Under the pieces are notes generated by a model, which saw only the letters and a program-made list of their open reading frames with translations, was not told the DNA's origin and ran no database searches. Made by a program: the position numbers and the translations under genes. A stretch of DNA of 64,000 bases from Bifidobacterium thermophilum DSM 20210 (GTDB lineage: Bacteria > Actinomycetota > Actinomycetes > Actinomycetales > Bifidobacteriaceae): NCBI GenBank assembly GCA_000771265.1, contig JDUB01000005.1:62001-126000 (forward strand). The letters are read 5' to 3'. Below, piece after piece: positions 10,934-20,889 of this stretch (its first letter is position 1; each line of letters opens with the position of its first letter).

Positions 10934-13053
10934 TCCGTGTCGCCATTGACGGCCCCGCCGGTGTCGGAAAATCATCCACGGCGAAGGAACTGGCCAGACA
11001 TTTCGGTTTCGCATACCTTGATACCGGAGCCATGTATCGCGCATGCGCATGGTGGTGCCTGAATCAGGGCATCGATCTTGACGCCGCGCAGATTGATGAG
11101 CAGCAGATTACTGAGACGGTGGGGGAGTTCTTCACCGAAGACCATTTCGATATCTCAGTAGACCCTGACCGTCCGATTGTGCTCGCCGACGGTGAGGACA
11201 TCAGCGAGGACATCAGATCTTCCGAGGTGTCCACCCATGTGTCGCGGGTGTCGGGCATCATCCCCGTCCGCCATGTGCTCATCGCGGCGCAGCGCGCGTA
11301 TATCGCCCGTGAAGCGTCGGGGGATTCCTTCTCGCAAGGACGTGGCATCGTCGCTGAAGGCCGTGACATCACCACCGTCGTGGCCCCCGATGCCGAAGTA
11401 CGAGTGTTGCTGACCGCGCGCGAGGAAGTGCGTCAGGCACGCCGGAGCGGGCAATCCGCGCAGGGCGTTGGCGCTGAGGATGTCGCGAAACGCGATCGCA
11501 TGGACTCGAAGGTCACCAGTTTCCTGACCGCCGCCGATGGGGTCGTGACCTTGGATAACTCGGATCTGACCTTCGAACAGACCTTGGACCAGCTCATCGC
11601 ATTGGTTGATCAAGCGATCGAGGAGCAGCAGTACCAGGAGTACGCCGCGAATCTCGAAGGATACGAGCTCGACGAGGAAGACCGAGAACTCATCGCGGGC
11701 GAAGACGAAGGCGACGCCGATGCCGGTTCCGGTAAGCAGGTCGGTGTCATCGCGGTGGTCGGACGGCCGAATGTCGGAAAATCCACGTTGGTGAACCGTA
11801 TTCTTGGTCGCCGCGCGGCGGTCGTTGAGGACACCCCGGGGGTCACCCGCGACCGCGTCAGCTACGACGCCGAATGGGCAGGTACCGATTTCAAACTCGT
11901 CGACACCGGTGGCTGGGAAGCCGACGTTGAAGGCATCGCCTCGGCGATTGCGTCCCAAGCGCAGGTGGCGGTAAGACTCGCCGACGCTGTGATTTTCGTG
12001 GTGGACGGGCAAATCGGTATGACCGACACCGATGAGCGGATTGTCAACATGCTGCGGGCGGCCGGCAAGCCGGTGACGCTCGCGGTCAACAAGGTCGACG
12101 ACGCGCAAAGCGAGTATCTTACCGCGGAATTCTGGAAGCTTGGCCTCGGAGAGCCCTATGGCATCTCAGCCATGCACGGCAGGGGAGTCGGCGAGCTGCT
12201 TGACGCCGCGTTGGACTCCCTGAAGTCCGCTGACCGGACATCGGGATTCCTGACGCCGTCGCATCTGCGGCGTGTCGCGCTCGTCGGGCGGCCGAACGTC
12301 GGCAAATCATCGTTGCTCAACCAACTCGCCCACGAGGAGCGTTCGGTCGTCAATGATCTAGCCGGCACCACAAGGGATCCGGTCGATGAGATCATCTCGA
12401 TGGATGGCCAAGACTGGCTGTTCATCGATACCGCCGGTATCAAGCGTCGCCAGCACAAGTTGTCCGGCGCGGAATACTATTCCTCGCTGCGCACCCAGGC
12501 GGCTATCGAGCGTGCGGAACTTGCGTTGGTGCTGTTCGACGCGTCCCAGCCGATCGCCGATCAGGACCTGAAAGTCATGAGCCAGGCGGTTGACGCCGGC
12601 CGAGCAATCGTCCTGGTGTTCAATAAGTGGGATTTGATGGACGAATTCTCCCGTCAGCGGCTGGAGCGTCTGTGGGCAACCGAGTTCAACCGGGTGACGT
12701 GGGCGGAACGCGTCAATCTCTCGGCGAAGACCGGGTGGCATACGAACCGCTTGTCTCGTGCTATGCAAACGGCTCTCGAATCATGGGACAAGCGCATACC
12801 CACGGGCAAACTCAACGCATTCCTCGGACGGATCCAGGCGGCGCATCCCCACCCGCTACGAGGCGGCAAGCAGCCGAGAATCCTCTTCGCGACACAGGCT
12901 TCGACACGGCCGCCACGGTTCGTGATTTTCGCGACCGGATTCCTCGAGCACGGCTATCGGCGGTATCTGGAGCGTCAGCTGCGCGAAGAATTCGGATTCG
13001 AAGGCTCGCCAGTCCAGATTTCCGTCAAGGTCCGCGAAAAGCGGCGGAAGTAG
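10930..13053 (+). CDS. cmk-der: Fused cytidylate kinase - ribosome-associated GTPase Der
   Basis: One 707-residue protein joining two usually separate enzymes. Residues 1-225 are cytidylate kinase, which phosphorylates CMP and dCMP, with P-loop [10 protein letters not shown] at 9-18. After an acidic linker (about 225-270) comes Der (EngA), needed for 50S ribosome assembly, with two G domains: GRPNVGKST near 278 with NKVD near 387, and GRPNVGKSS near 452 with NKWD near 564, then a KH-like domain to the end. The start is GTG, overlapping the preceding stop. No frame break occurs between domains, so the fusion is genuine; cmk-der fusions are known in bifidobacteria. Confidence 0.95.
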   Translation: MIRVAIDGPAGVGKSSTAKELARHFGFAYLDTGAMYRACAWWCLNQGIDLDAAQIDEQQITETVGEFFTEDHFDISVDPDRPIVLADGEDISEDIRSSEVSTHVSRVSGIIPVRHVLIAAQRAYIAREASGDSFSQGRGIVAEGRDITTVVAPDAEVRVLLTAREEVRQARRSGQSAQGVGAEDVAKRDRMDSKVTSFLTAADGVVTLDNSDLTFEQTLDQLIALVDQAIEEQQYQEYAANLEGYELDEEDRELIAGEDEGDADAGSGKQVGVIAVVGRPNVGKSTLVNRILGRRAAVVEDTPGVTRDRVSYDAEWAGTDFKLVDTGGWEADVEGIASAIASQAQVAVRLADAVIFVVDGQIGMTDTDERIVNMLRAAGKPVTLAVNKVDDAQSEYLTAEFWKLGLGEPYGISAMHGRGVGELLDAALDSLKSADRTSGFLTPSHLRRVALVGRPNVGKSSLLNQLAHEERSVVNDLAGTTRDPVDEIISMDGQDWLFIDTAGIKRRQHKLSGAEYYSSLRTQAAIERAELALVLFDASQPIADQDLKVMSQAVDAGRAIVLVFNKWDLMDEFSRQRLERLWATEFNRVTWAERVNLSAKTGWHTNRLSRAMQTALESWDKRIPTGKLNAFLGRIQAAHPHPLRGGKQPRILFATQASTRPPRFVIFATGFLEHGYRRYLERQLREEFGFEGSPVQISVKVREKRRK

Positions 13054-13144
13054 GCGCCTACCGAAATCGGAAAGGCACGCCACGCCGGGTTGCGTAGACT
13101 GAACTGCTGTGGTAAGTTAGCTCTTCGGCGCGTTAAGCGCCGAT

Positions 13145-13218
<74 letters not shown>

Positions 13219-13225
13219 CCGGAAA

Positions 13226-13262
13226 GCCGCGGAATTGCAACGATTCCGCGGCTTCTGTTTTT
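13226..13262 (+). terminator. Terminator after tRNA-Pro
   Basis: Perfect 10-bp stem GCCGCGGAAT / ATTCCGCGGC (13226-13235 and 13243-13252), loop TGCAACG, then TTCTGTTTTT. It ends the tRNA transcript. Confidence 0.9.
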
Positions 13263-13644
13263 CCGGCCGGGCGACAACTGGGTGACATGAACAGCACTCT
13301 GAACAGCAGAACGGGTCACATATCCACGTCTAAATTCGAATGGAATCCGCCATCTGCCGTGCCCACATCCAATGCGCCGAACTTCCAGAGTCATATTGCC
13401 CAATGCGGTGTTGTGTGACATACTCGTACGTGCAATAGTTGCAGACGGCGCTTACAGACCGGTCAAGGCTCATGGTTGAAGACCGGGTGTCTAGTGCCGC
13501 TCTTGGGGGTTTGCTCATGCGCGCATCGCCATACGACTGACGGATTCATCCACGAATCCTTCACGCGTATCGGGGTTGTAATGCGCGGTCGCCGCCTCGA
13601 CGGGGGTTACACTTATGAGCAGTCATGGAAGAAAGGGTTACGAC
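13263..13644. other. Intergenic spacer before ugpA
   Basis: About 380 bases without a supportable gene. Open frames in it have no ribosome-binding site and no recognisable protein. It must contain the ugpA promoter; I see no near-consensus pair. Confidence 0.5.
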
Positions 13645-15081
13645 ATGACGGCAAACGAACACGCTGAACGTTGTGCACAAGTGATGCGGGAACATGGCAT
13701 GAGCGAAATGGCCATTGCACAGTTCAGCCATCTGTATGATGTATGGGCCGAAGGCTCCGAGACGACATGGATTCGCGAAGACGATGTCGAACCCTTGCGT
13801 GACGTCCCCAGCTTCCACGATATCTACCAGACCATCGATCATAACAAGGCTGTGGAGGCGTTCGGAAGGACGGCCTTCATCAAGCTCAATGGCGGTTTGG
13901 GAACCTCAATGGGCTTGTCCTGCGCGAAATCACTGCTGCCTGTGCGTCGCCACAAAGCTCGTCAGATGCGCTTCCTCGACATTATCGTCGGCCAGGTGCT
14001 GACCGCGCGTGAGCGGCTCGGCGTGCCGCTGCCGCTGACGTTCATGAATTCCTTCCGTACCTCGGCCGATACATTGCGTGTCCTCGAAGCCACCCCGCGG
14101 TTCCATCAGGATGACATTCCCGTCGAGATCGTCCAGCATCGCGAGCCGAAGATCGATATCGCCACCGGCGAGCCGGTCCAGTATCCCCAGCGCCCCGACT
14201 TGGAGTGGTGCCCTCCGGGACACGGTGATTTGTTCTCCACGCTGTGGGAGTCGGGATTGCTTGACATCCTATGGGATAAAGGGCTGCGCTACCTGTTCAT
14301 TTCGAATTCAGACAATCTGGGCGCACGTCCATCGCGCACTTTGGCGCAATATTTCGAAAACACCGGTGCTCCGTTCATGGCAGAGGTCGCAGTTCGCACC
14401 GAAGCCGACCGCAAGGGTGGACACCTGGTGCGCAGCCGACGAACGGGACGTCTGATGCTCCGCGAGATGAGCCAGGTGCATCCTGAAGACCGCGCCCACG
14501 CACAGAACATCGGTAGGCATCCGTATTTCAACACGAACAGCCTCTGGATTCGCATCGATGCCTTGCGCGACCTGCTTGCCAGCCACCATGGGGTGCTGCC
14601 GCTGCCGGTCATCATCAACAAGAAGACGGTCGATCCCACCGATCCCTCAAGCACGCCGGTGATCCAGCTGGAGACCGCGATGGGCGCCGCCATCTCCCTG
14701 TTCGACGACGCGATTTGCGTCCAGGTGGACAGGATGCGGTTCCTCCCGGTAAAAACCACCGATGATTTGTTCATTATGCGGTCGGATAGATTCCACCTTA
14801 CGGACCAGTTCGAGATGGAAGACGGCAATTACATCTTTCCCAACGTTGAGCTTGATTCGCGCTACTACAAGAACATCGATGACTTCAACGAGCGTTTCCC
14901 ATACAATGTGCCTTCTTTGGCTGCCGCCAACTCGGTTCGCATCGAGGGGGATTGGACCTTCGGACAGAACGTGTCGTTCTACGGCGACGCAGTCTTGCAA
15001 GACCAAGGACGGCCCAGTTACGTGCCAAACGGCGAATTCGTCGGTCCTCAGGGCATCGAGCCTGATGAGTGGCTCGCGTGA
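13645..15081 (+). CDS. ugpA: UTP-glucose-1-phosphate uridylyltransferase (UGP type)
   Basis: 478-aa enzyme that makes UDP-glucose from UTP and glucose 1-phosphate. It belongs to the eukaryote-like UGP/UAP family rather than bacterial GalU: it carries the family nucleotide-binding motif KLNGGLGTSMG at about residues 80-90 and is much longer than GalU (about 300). The start at 13645 follows GAAAGGG. In bifidobacteria this enzyme serves the Leloir-type conversion of galactose derived from milk and mucin glycans (family knowledge). It stands alone between tRNA-Pro and the WYL regulator. Confidence 0.93.
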   Translation: MTANEHAERCAQVMREHGMSEMAIAQFSHLYDVWAEGSETTWIREDDVEPLRDVPSFHDIYQTIDHNKAVEAFGRTAFIKLNGGLGTSMGLSCAKSLLPVRRHKARQMRFLDIIVGQVLTARERLGVPLPLTFMNSFRTSADTLRVLEATPRFHQDDIPVEIVQHREPKIDIATGEPVQYPQRPDLEWCPPGHGDLFSTLWESGLLDILWDKGLRYLFISNSDNLGARPSRTLAQYFENTGAPFMAEVAVRTEADRKGGHLVRSRRTGRLMLREMSQVHPEDRAHAQNIGRHPYFNTNSLWIRIDALRDLLASHHGVLPLPVIINKKTVDPTDPSSTPVIQLETAMGAAISLFDDAICVQVDRMRFLPVKTTDDLFIMRSDRFHLTDQFEMEDGNYIFPNVELDSRYYKNIDDFNERFPYNVPSLAAANSVRIEGDWTFGQNVSFYGDAVLQDQGRPSYVPNGEFVGPQGIEPDEWLA

Positions 15082-15209
15082 TTATACCGCAGGCAAGAAA
15101 TATCTCTTTTTTCGAGAAATGACCCACAGGAACACAAAAAGCCTCTAATATAGAGAAAAGGTGCTTTCCAGCACAGATACTCGAAAACTGTAACGATACG
15201 TGAGGACTA

Positions 15210-17132
15210 ATGGCAGAGGGTAGCAACGGGAGACGGCGTTTTTCCGACAAATGGGGCAAGCACGAGCTTGATGTCTTGGCCGTATTGTCATCAGCCTTCC
15301 CCCAATGGCTTACTTCGCGCCAGATCGCGCAACGCGTGAAGGCGTATGCGGACTCATACGGGGAATTGGCTGATCAAGCGGCGAAGGCGGCTTTCGCCAA
15401 GCAGTTCCAGCGTGATCGCGCCAAGCTTGCGGCGATGGGTATCGCTATTGAATCGCGGCAGCCGGAATATTCCTCGAAATCCGAAGGTCAGGATTTCGCG
15501 TCATACCGCTTGCAACTCGGCGACGAGCCTCGTGTCCGCCTGCATTTCGAGCCGGAGGATTTGCCTGTGCTCGCCGCAGCAAATTACCTCGCGCGTTCCA
15601 TGTCGATTTCGTCAAGCGCTTCCAGTCAGCATGTCCAGCACACTTCACGGACTGCGCCGCGCGTCCCTCAGACGCCTGTACCCGGTCTTGGCTTGGATTC
15701 CATCGCTCCGGGGCTTGGTACACAGACCTTGCCCGAATCGCTGGTGAAGGTGATTGATTCCCGTCGCTTTGCGGCAACCGTGGATGTCGACGGCGAGCGC
15801 ATCAACGTCGCCTACACGGATTCTGACGACTTGGCCATGTATGTGCTCGAACATCCAGGCGCGTATATCGTCAGCCCCCAGGAGGCCGTGGATGCGTTCA
15901 ACCGCAGGCTTACCGCGGCGACGAAGTTCGAGCTAGCCGACTCCGCCCAGAATTCGGAGAGCTTGGAGGTCAATGCCCCCTCGATCAGTCGGCAGGTGCA
16001 CGAACCTGGTGATCCGGAAAGCATAAAGGCCCGTCAGAAGAAGATCGGGCCGTCATTCCAGACCGGCAGCGAAGTTGACCGCAGGTTGAGGCTTATGCTG
16101 TTCCTGTCTGCCCATCTTGGCGAGGAGTTCTCGCTGGCCGAGCTTGCGGAGCGTTTCATTGGCAAGCCCAAGTCCGAGGATGAGCTTACCAAGTACGTCA
16201 ACATCATCCACAAGGACATCAACACCTTGACGACGGTGTCCGATGACGGTGAGATGGCAGGCAGCCAGTTCTTCGATATCGATTGGCCGCTTCTGGACAG
16301 TGAGGGTATCGTGTCGGCCACGAATTCCCTTGGCTTGGAGCGTCTCGCCGGCATTTCCCAGCAGTATCTGAGCATGTTGACGGCTTCGGTGAGTTATCTG
16401 GCCCATTCGTCATTGCTTCCCGATCAGCAGCGCGACCAAGCGCAGTCGTTGTATTCGCGCTTGCGTCAGCATGTCAAGCCCGGTCAGACACCGTGGCTGA
16501 GCCTGACCGGTTACGAACTCGAACCCCGTGCGTTCTCGGTCGTCAAGCGCGCTATTTCCACGGACAGCCTGCTTGACATGGAGTACACGGACGGCGCGGG
16601 TCGTACCCGCCGCAAGCTGGTGGCCCCAGCGAAGATTTTCGTGGATGAGGGCGTGTACTATGTGGCGGTCTGGACGGATGTCGCATCCGCAGCTCCGCAC
16701 GATGAAGCCAAGTTCGTGCAGAAGGACGTCACCATCAACAAGGCGAACGGTCTGCCCAGAGTGTGGCAGGTTCTGCGTCTTGCCCGTATCGAGAAGGCCG
16801 AGCTGGTCAAGCCGACCAAGAAGCTCGATATCCCGGATGTACCGGTGAGTGAACTGCGCAAGTGGAGTTTCGACAATGGCACGCAGACCGTGTTCATCAC
16901 TGACCAGCCTGATTTACCGTTCACCAAGCGGCTCCCGGGCGCGACGGTGGAACCGTGCGGCAACGGGCAGAAAGTCCGGCTGATTGTATCTTCCGATTCG
17001 TGGTTCGTGGCCTTCTGCATTGCCCACGCGCGGCATATCACAGCGGTCGCCCCTGAGACCTTGCGTTCGATGATCAAGGCACGCGCCGAGCGTGAACTCA
17101 GCGTGGACAAGCGTGAAGACGACACTGACTGA
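15210..17132 (+). CDS. Fused PafB-PafC-like WYL-domain transcription regulator
   Basis: 640-residue protein with two similar halves. The first half begins with a helix-turn-helix (about residues 10-65, FSDKWGKHELDVLAVL to QFQRDRAKLAAMGI) and leads into a WYL-like region. The second half begins with another helix-turn-helix near 285-345 (DRRLRLMLFLSAHLG then LTKYVNIIHKDINTL) and a second WYL domain near 440-520. This is the layout of PafBC, an activator of the actinobacterial DNA-damage response, in single-chain form. Downstream it is followed by a small membrane protein and a HelY helicase, the positions taken in mycobacteria by tatA-tatC-helY. Confidence 0.8.
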   Translation: MAEGSNGRRRFSDKWGKHELDVLAVLSSAFPQWLTSRQIAQRVKAYADSYGELADQAAKAAFAKQFQRDRAKLAAMGIAIESRQPEYSSKSEGQDFASYRLQLGDEPRVRLHFEPEDLPVLAAANYLARSMSISSSASSQHVQHTSRTAPRVPQTPVPGLGLDSIAPGLGTQTLPESLVKVIDSRRFAATVDVDGERINVAYTDSDDLAMYVLEHPGAYIVSPQEAVDAFNRRLTAATKFELADSAQNSESLEVNAPSISRQVHEPGDPESIKARQKKIGPSFQTGSEVDRRLRLMLFLSAHLGEEFSLAELAERFIGKPKSEDELTKYVNIIHKDINTLTTVSDDGEMAGSQFFDIDWPLLDSEGIVSATNSLGLERLAGISQQYLSMLTASVSYLAHSSLLPDQQRDQAQSLYSRLRQHVKPGQTPWLSLTGYELEPRAFSVVKRAISTDSLLDMEYTDGAGRTRRKLVAPAKIFVDEGVYYVAVWTDVASAAPHDEAKFVQKDVTINKANGLPRVWQVLRLARIEKAELVKPTKKLDIPDVPVSELRKWSFDNGTQTVFITDQPDLPFTKRLPGATVEPCGNGQKVRLIVSSDSWFVAFCIAHARHITAVAPETLRSMIKARAERELSVDKREDDTD

Positions 17133-17174
17133 TAGGCTCGAATGCTGTCCGTATCCGTTTGACAGGAGGTTTCC

Positions 17175-17489
17175 ATGCAATGGTGGGTTGTTTGGGTTGT
17201 GCTTGTCTTAGCGTTGCTGGTATCTCTTGCCGCGGGTGTCTGGTATGTGTTCAGACGGGGTCTGGCCGCATTGCATGTGGTCTCCTCGCTCGGTGATGCC
17301 ATTGGCAGCAAGTTTGCCGCGGCGGACGGGGTCGATGAATCGCTGCCGAAACCGGCATCGTTCACGGTTCCGCTCCAGCAATCCATCGACCAGTACAGTT
17401 CCGCCCACGCCCAAGTGATCAGACGTGAGGAACACAAGCGCGAACGGCATGAGGCCGTATGGCGTCGTTGGGGCGTGTTTAACGAGTAA
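17175..17489 (+). CDS. Small single-span membrane protein (unknown)
   Basis: 104 aa. One N-terminal membrane span (WWVVWVVLVLALLVSLAAGVWYVF, about 3-26) is followed by a soluble, basic tail rich in Arg and Glu. The start has an excellent site, ACAGGAGG, nine bases upstream. It sits between the PafBC-like gene and helY, where mycobacteria carry tatA and tatC, but it lacks the TatA FG motif and the Lys-rich amphipathic helix, so I do not call it TatA. Function unknown. Confidence 0.7.
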   Translation: MQWWVVWVVLVLALLVSLAAGVWYVFRRGLAALHVVSSLGDAIGSKFAAADGVDESLPKPASFTVPLQQSIDQYSSAHAQVIRREEHKRERHEAVWRRWGVFNE

Positions 17490-17536
17490 CACCGTTCCAC
17501 GGTATTCGTTCAGTGTTGACATGGGGGAGAGAAGGC

Positions 17537-20140
17537 ATGCCTCGACATTCGCATTATGCCCCGCAAGGGCGTGGGACAGATTCCAGTCACAGTCAGGGGG
17601 AGATTCAGGATTCTCCGGCGCAACGGTACCAGCGGTTCAAACGCAACCAGCAGTATCGGAAAACGGCCGTGGCAAGGTTCGCGTCATCGCTGCCGTTCGA
17701 TCTTGACGCTTTCCAGATTCAGGCGTGTGAAGCCTTGGAATCCGGGGACAATGTCCTTGTGGCAGCACCGACGGGCGCGGGGAAGACGGTGGTCGCGGAT
17801 TTCGCGATGTACTTGGCGCACGAACATCATGTCAAGGCGTTTTATACCACGCCGATCAAGGCGTTGAGCAACCAGAAGTACCATGATCTGTCCGCAATCT
17901 ATGGCGCCGAGCATGTCGGGTTGCTCACGGGGGACACGTCCATCAACTCAGAGGCGGATATTGTCGTGATGACCACGGAAGTGCTGAGGAATATGCTGTA
18001 CGAGCATTCCAACACCCTGCTCGCGCTTCAATACGTCATTCTTGACGAAGTCCATTATCTTGCCGACCGATTCCGTGGACCGGTGTGGGAGGAAGTCATC
18101 ATTCACCTGCCGCAATCCGTTCGCATCGTCGGATTGTCTGCGACGGTATCGAATGTCGAGGATTTCTCCGCGTGGATTTCCTCGGTGCGTGGCTCCACCA
18201 GGCTAATCGTGTCCGAGCATCGTCCAGTGCCCCTTGAACAGCATGTGATGGTGCAGGCCAACGAGCGCACCGAACCGGAGCTCATCGACCTGTATCGTCG
18301 CGACAGTGACGGTGAGGCCACAACACGGCTCAATCCGCAATTGGCCAGACGCATCGATCAGCTGGAGCATCAAGCCGCCCGCAGGCGTCCACCCCATGGA
18401 TCCCGCAAAGGCCGGGGCTTCGGCCGCGGGGCCGGTCGTTCGCAGTATGAAGTCGAGCGGTTTACCCCACGGCGTGCGGCAGTCATCGACGAACTCAATT
18501 TCCTCGGCATGTTGCCCGGAATCTATTTCATCTTCTCACGTAATGGCTGCGATCAGGCGGTCGAGCAGTGCATCAATGCGGGGCTCGAACTGACGACTGA
18601 CGATGAGGCGATGCGGATCCGTGAGATTGTCGATGAGATGGTCGAAGGGCAGATGAGCCGCGACGATCTCAAAGCATTGCGATTCTCGCGATTCCGTTTC
18701 GCGTTGGAGGAAGGTTTCGCCTCGCATCATGCAGGTATGATCGCCCTGTTTAGACAGATTGTCGAACGTCTGTTCGAAGAGGGTCTGGTGAAAGTGGTAT
18801 TCGCCACGGAGACTCTCGCGCTTGGTATCAACATGCCGGCCCGCAGCGTCATCGTCGAAAAACTTGAGAAATACGACGGCACAGGGCACGTCATGCTCAC
18901 CCCCGGAGAATTCACGCAACTGACGGGCCGTGCGGGGCGTCGCGGTATCGATACGATTGGCCACGCGGTGATTGTCGACCATAAGGGGTTCGTTCCGGCC
19001 ACCGCTGCGGCGTTGTCCAGCAAACGTGTGTATCCGTTGCATTCGAGTTTCAAACCTACTTTCAATATGGCTGTGAATCTGTTGTATTCCAGCTCCTACG
19101 AAACCGCCCGCAAGACGCTCGACCAGTCCTTCGCGCAATGGGAGGCGAATGAGTCGGCGTGGCAGCTTGAATCCGAAATCCATACGCTCGAACATGCTTT
19201 GGAAGGCTACGAGCAGGCGGCATACTGCGATCGTGGCGATTTCACCCAATTCATGCTGCTAAGGATGAAACTCAGCGATTTGCAGAAGAACGGGCGGCGC
19301 GAACTCAAACATCGTTCGTTCCCGTCTCAAGAGGCGCGTAGTGAGGCCTTCCATGATCTCGACAGGCAGATTGCCGAAGTCAAATGGGAACAGCAGCACC
19401 ATCCTTGCGCCTCATGTCCTGATGTGCAGGAACATCTCAGGTGGGGGCATCGCTGGATGAGGGAGCGGCGCGAACTCGACCGGGTGCAACGGCGTTACGA
19501 TTCGCGCACAGGGTCCGTGGCCAGGCAGTTCGACCGTATCTGCGACATCCTTGTCGAACTGGGGTATCTCGAACGCCATCAGAACGGCCAGGAGCAAACC
19601 TCTTTGGAATTAACTGCCGGCGGGCGTCTCCTCCGCCAGCTGTACAGTGAACAAGATCTTGTGCTCGCCCAAGCGATCCGTACCGGATTGCTGGATACCT
19701 TGACCCCGCAGCAGCTTGCCGCCGCGTTGTCTGGGCTTGTCTATGAGTCGCGCAGGGGAGAGGGTGGTGAACCTCGCCGGTATCCTGGCGGCTCTACCGG
19801 TCCGGTCGCCCATGTCTGCTCGCAGTTGCGCGCGATGAGCATGCGTATCAATGCGTTGCGTGAGGATTATGGGCTGGAGCGGCTTCCGGATGTAGATTTC
19901 GGGATTGTCGATGCGGTGTATGCATGGGCCGACGGTGAACCTCTGGCCGTGATCCTTCACGACATGGATTTGACCGGCGGCGATTTTGTACGCAACATGA
20001 AGCGCCTGGCCGATATGTTGCAGCAGATAGCATCAGCGCTTCCCGGTGTTCCGGAATACGAGGGACCGCTGTCCGTGCATGCGCGTGCCGCCCAGTTGAT
20101 GATTAACAGGGGAGTCGTGGCTTACTCGGGTGTTGACTGA
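17537..20140 (+). CDS. helY: HelY / Mtr4-Ski2-like DEAD-box RNA helicase
   Basis: 867-residue superfamily 2 helicase. The ATP-binding core shows APTGAGKTVVADF near residue 77, STTTEVLRNML-type motif Ib (MTTEVLRNMLY), DEVHYLADRFRGPVWEE near 170, the SAT motif (GLSATVSN), and the C-terminal helicase motif QLTGRAGRRGID. The C-terminal third resembles the Ski2/Mtr4 helical (DSHCT) domain. The ATG at 17537 follows GGGGGAGAGAAGG; a GTG eight codons earlier is possible. Actinobacterial HelY homologues are adjacent to pafBC, as here. Confidence 0.9.
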   Translation: MPRHSHYAPQGRGTDSSHSQGEIQDSPAQRYQRFKRNQQYRKTAVARFASSLPFDLDAFQIQACEALESGDNVLVAAPTGAGKTVVADFAMYLAHEHHVKAFYTTPIKALSNQKYHDLSAIYGAEHVGLLTGDTSINSEADIVVMTTEVLRNMLYEHSNTLLALQYVILDEVHYLADRFRGPVWEEVIIHLPQSVRIVGLSATVSNVEDFSAWISSVRGSTRLIVSEHRPVPLEQHVMVQANERTEPELIDLYRRDSDGEATTRLNPQLARRIDQLEHQAARRRPPHGSRKGRGFGRGAGRSQYEVERFTPRRAAVIDELNFLGMLPGIYFIFSRNGCDQAVEQCINAGLELTTDDEAMRIREIVDEMVEGQMSRDDLKALRFSRFRFALEEGFASHHAGMIALFRQIVERLFEEGLVKVVFATETLALGINMPARSVIVEKLEKYDGTGHVMLTPGEFTQLTGRAGRRGIDTIGHAVIVDHKGFVPATAAALSSKRVYPLHSSFKPTFNMAVNLLYSSSYETARKTLDQSFAQWEANESAWQLESEIHTLEHALEGYEQAAYCDRGDFTQFMLLRMKLSDLQKNGRRELKHRSFPSQEARSEAFHDLDRQIAEVKWEQQHHPCASCPDVQEHLRWGHRWMRERRELDRVQRRYDSRTGSVARQFDRICDILVELGYLERHQNGQEQTSLELTAGGRLLRQLYSEQDLVLAQAIRTGLLDTLTPQQLAAALSGLVYESRRGEGGEPRRYPGGSTGPVAHVCSQLRAMSMRINALREDYGLERLPDVDFGIVDAVYAWADGEPLAVILHDMDLTGGDFVRNMKRLADMLQQIASALPGVPEYEGPLSVHARAAQLMINRGVVAYSGVD

Positions 20141-20298
20141 GGAACAAGGGGTCACGGGGTCGTTCCCCCTGCTCGTCTTGGGTTTGTTCAGGATTGTGCC
20201 CCCAAGCCATGGCTCGTTTCGCCCGGGGAATATGCGGTGCGTCCGGGCTGTTAGGTAATTTGGATAGTTGACTAAACCCCTAGGAGGAATGGATCGAC

Positions 20299-20646
20299 AT
20301 GGCAGAACGCAGTCTGCGCGGTATGAGCATCGGAGCCAAGTCACTGGAATCAGACGACAATGTGGATTTCGCGGCCCGTACTGACATCGCGTACGTGTGC
20401 CCGAACGGGCATCGTACGATTGTCCCGTTTGCCGAAGGTGCTGAGCCTCCGAAGGAATGGGAATGCCGTTGCGGTCAGATCGCCCATCGTGAAGGCGATC
20501 AGGACGCCGAGGATGACGAAATCAACAAGCCGACACGTACCCACTGGGACATGCTGATGGAGCGCCGTACTGAGGATGAGCTCAAGGAGTTGTTGGAAAA
20601 GCGGCTTCAGATGCATCGTGACGGTTGGATTCCGGATTACGAGTGA
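20299..20646 (+). CDS. rbpA: RNA polymerase-binding protein RbpA
   Basis: 115-aa transcription factor specific to actinobacteria that binds RNA polymerase and group-1 sigma factors. The N-terminus MAERSLRGMSIGAKSLESD, the core domain YVCPNGHRTIVPFAEGAEPP with the WECRCG cysteines, and the C-terminal sigma-interaction segment ending RRTEDELKELLEKRL are all present. AGGAGG lies 13 bases upstream of the ATG. An imperfect hairpin without a T-run follows the gene. Confidence 0.96.
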   Translation: MAERSLRGMSIGAKSLESDDNVDFAARTDIAYVCPNGHRTIVPFAEGAEPPKEWECRCGQIAHREGDQDAEDDEINKPTRTHWDMLMERRTEDELKELLEKRLQMHRDGWIPDYE

Positions 20647-20658
20647 TTTCCTTGGCTT

Positions 20659-20684
20659 GGCTCAGCGTCTACAAGCGCTGAGCC
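20659..20684 (+). terminator. Hairpin after rbpA
   Basis: Perfect 9-bp stem GGCTCAGCG / CGCTGAGCC with an 8-base loop, 12 bases after the rbpA stop. No T-run follows, so termination is likely but not certain. Confidence 0.55.
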
Positions 20685-20889
20685 GGACTTGTTGTACTGA
20701 AGTGCCGTGCCATGGATATTGCCCTTGGCGCGGCTCTTCGTATATCGGAGGGATTCCCGTGTATCAGTGGATTCCCGTGCGTTGGTTCGAACACGCCAAG
20801 GTCACATGTTCAAGGCATAATACGAATGGGGAGAAGCGTTGAGAAGACGTTTACCTTACAGCCTTCGGAGCATTCGGAGAGAGGACCGT

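Noticed and set aside
17175..17489. TatA, from its position beside pafBC and helY
   Set aside because: The protein lacks the FG hinge and Lys-rich amphipathic helix that define TatA.
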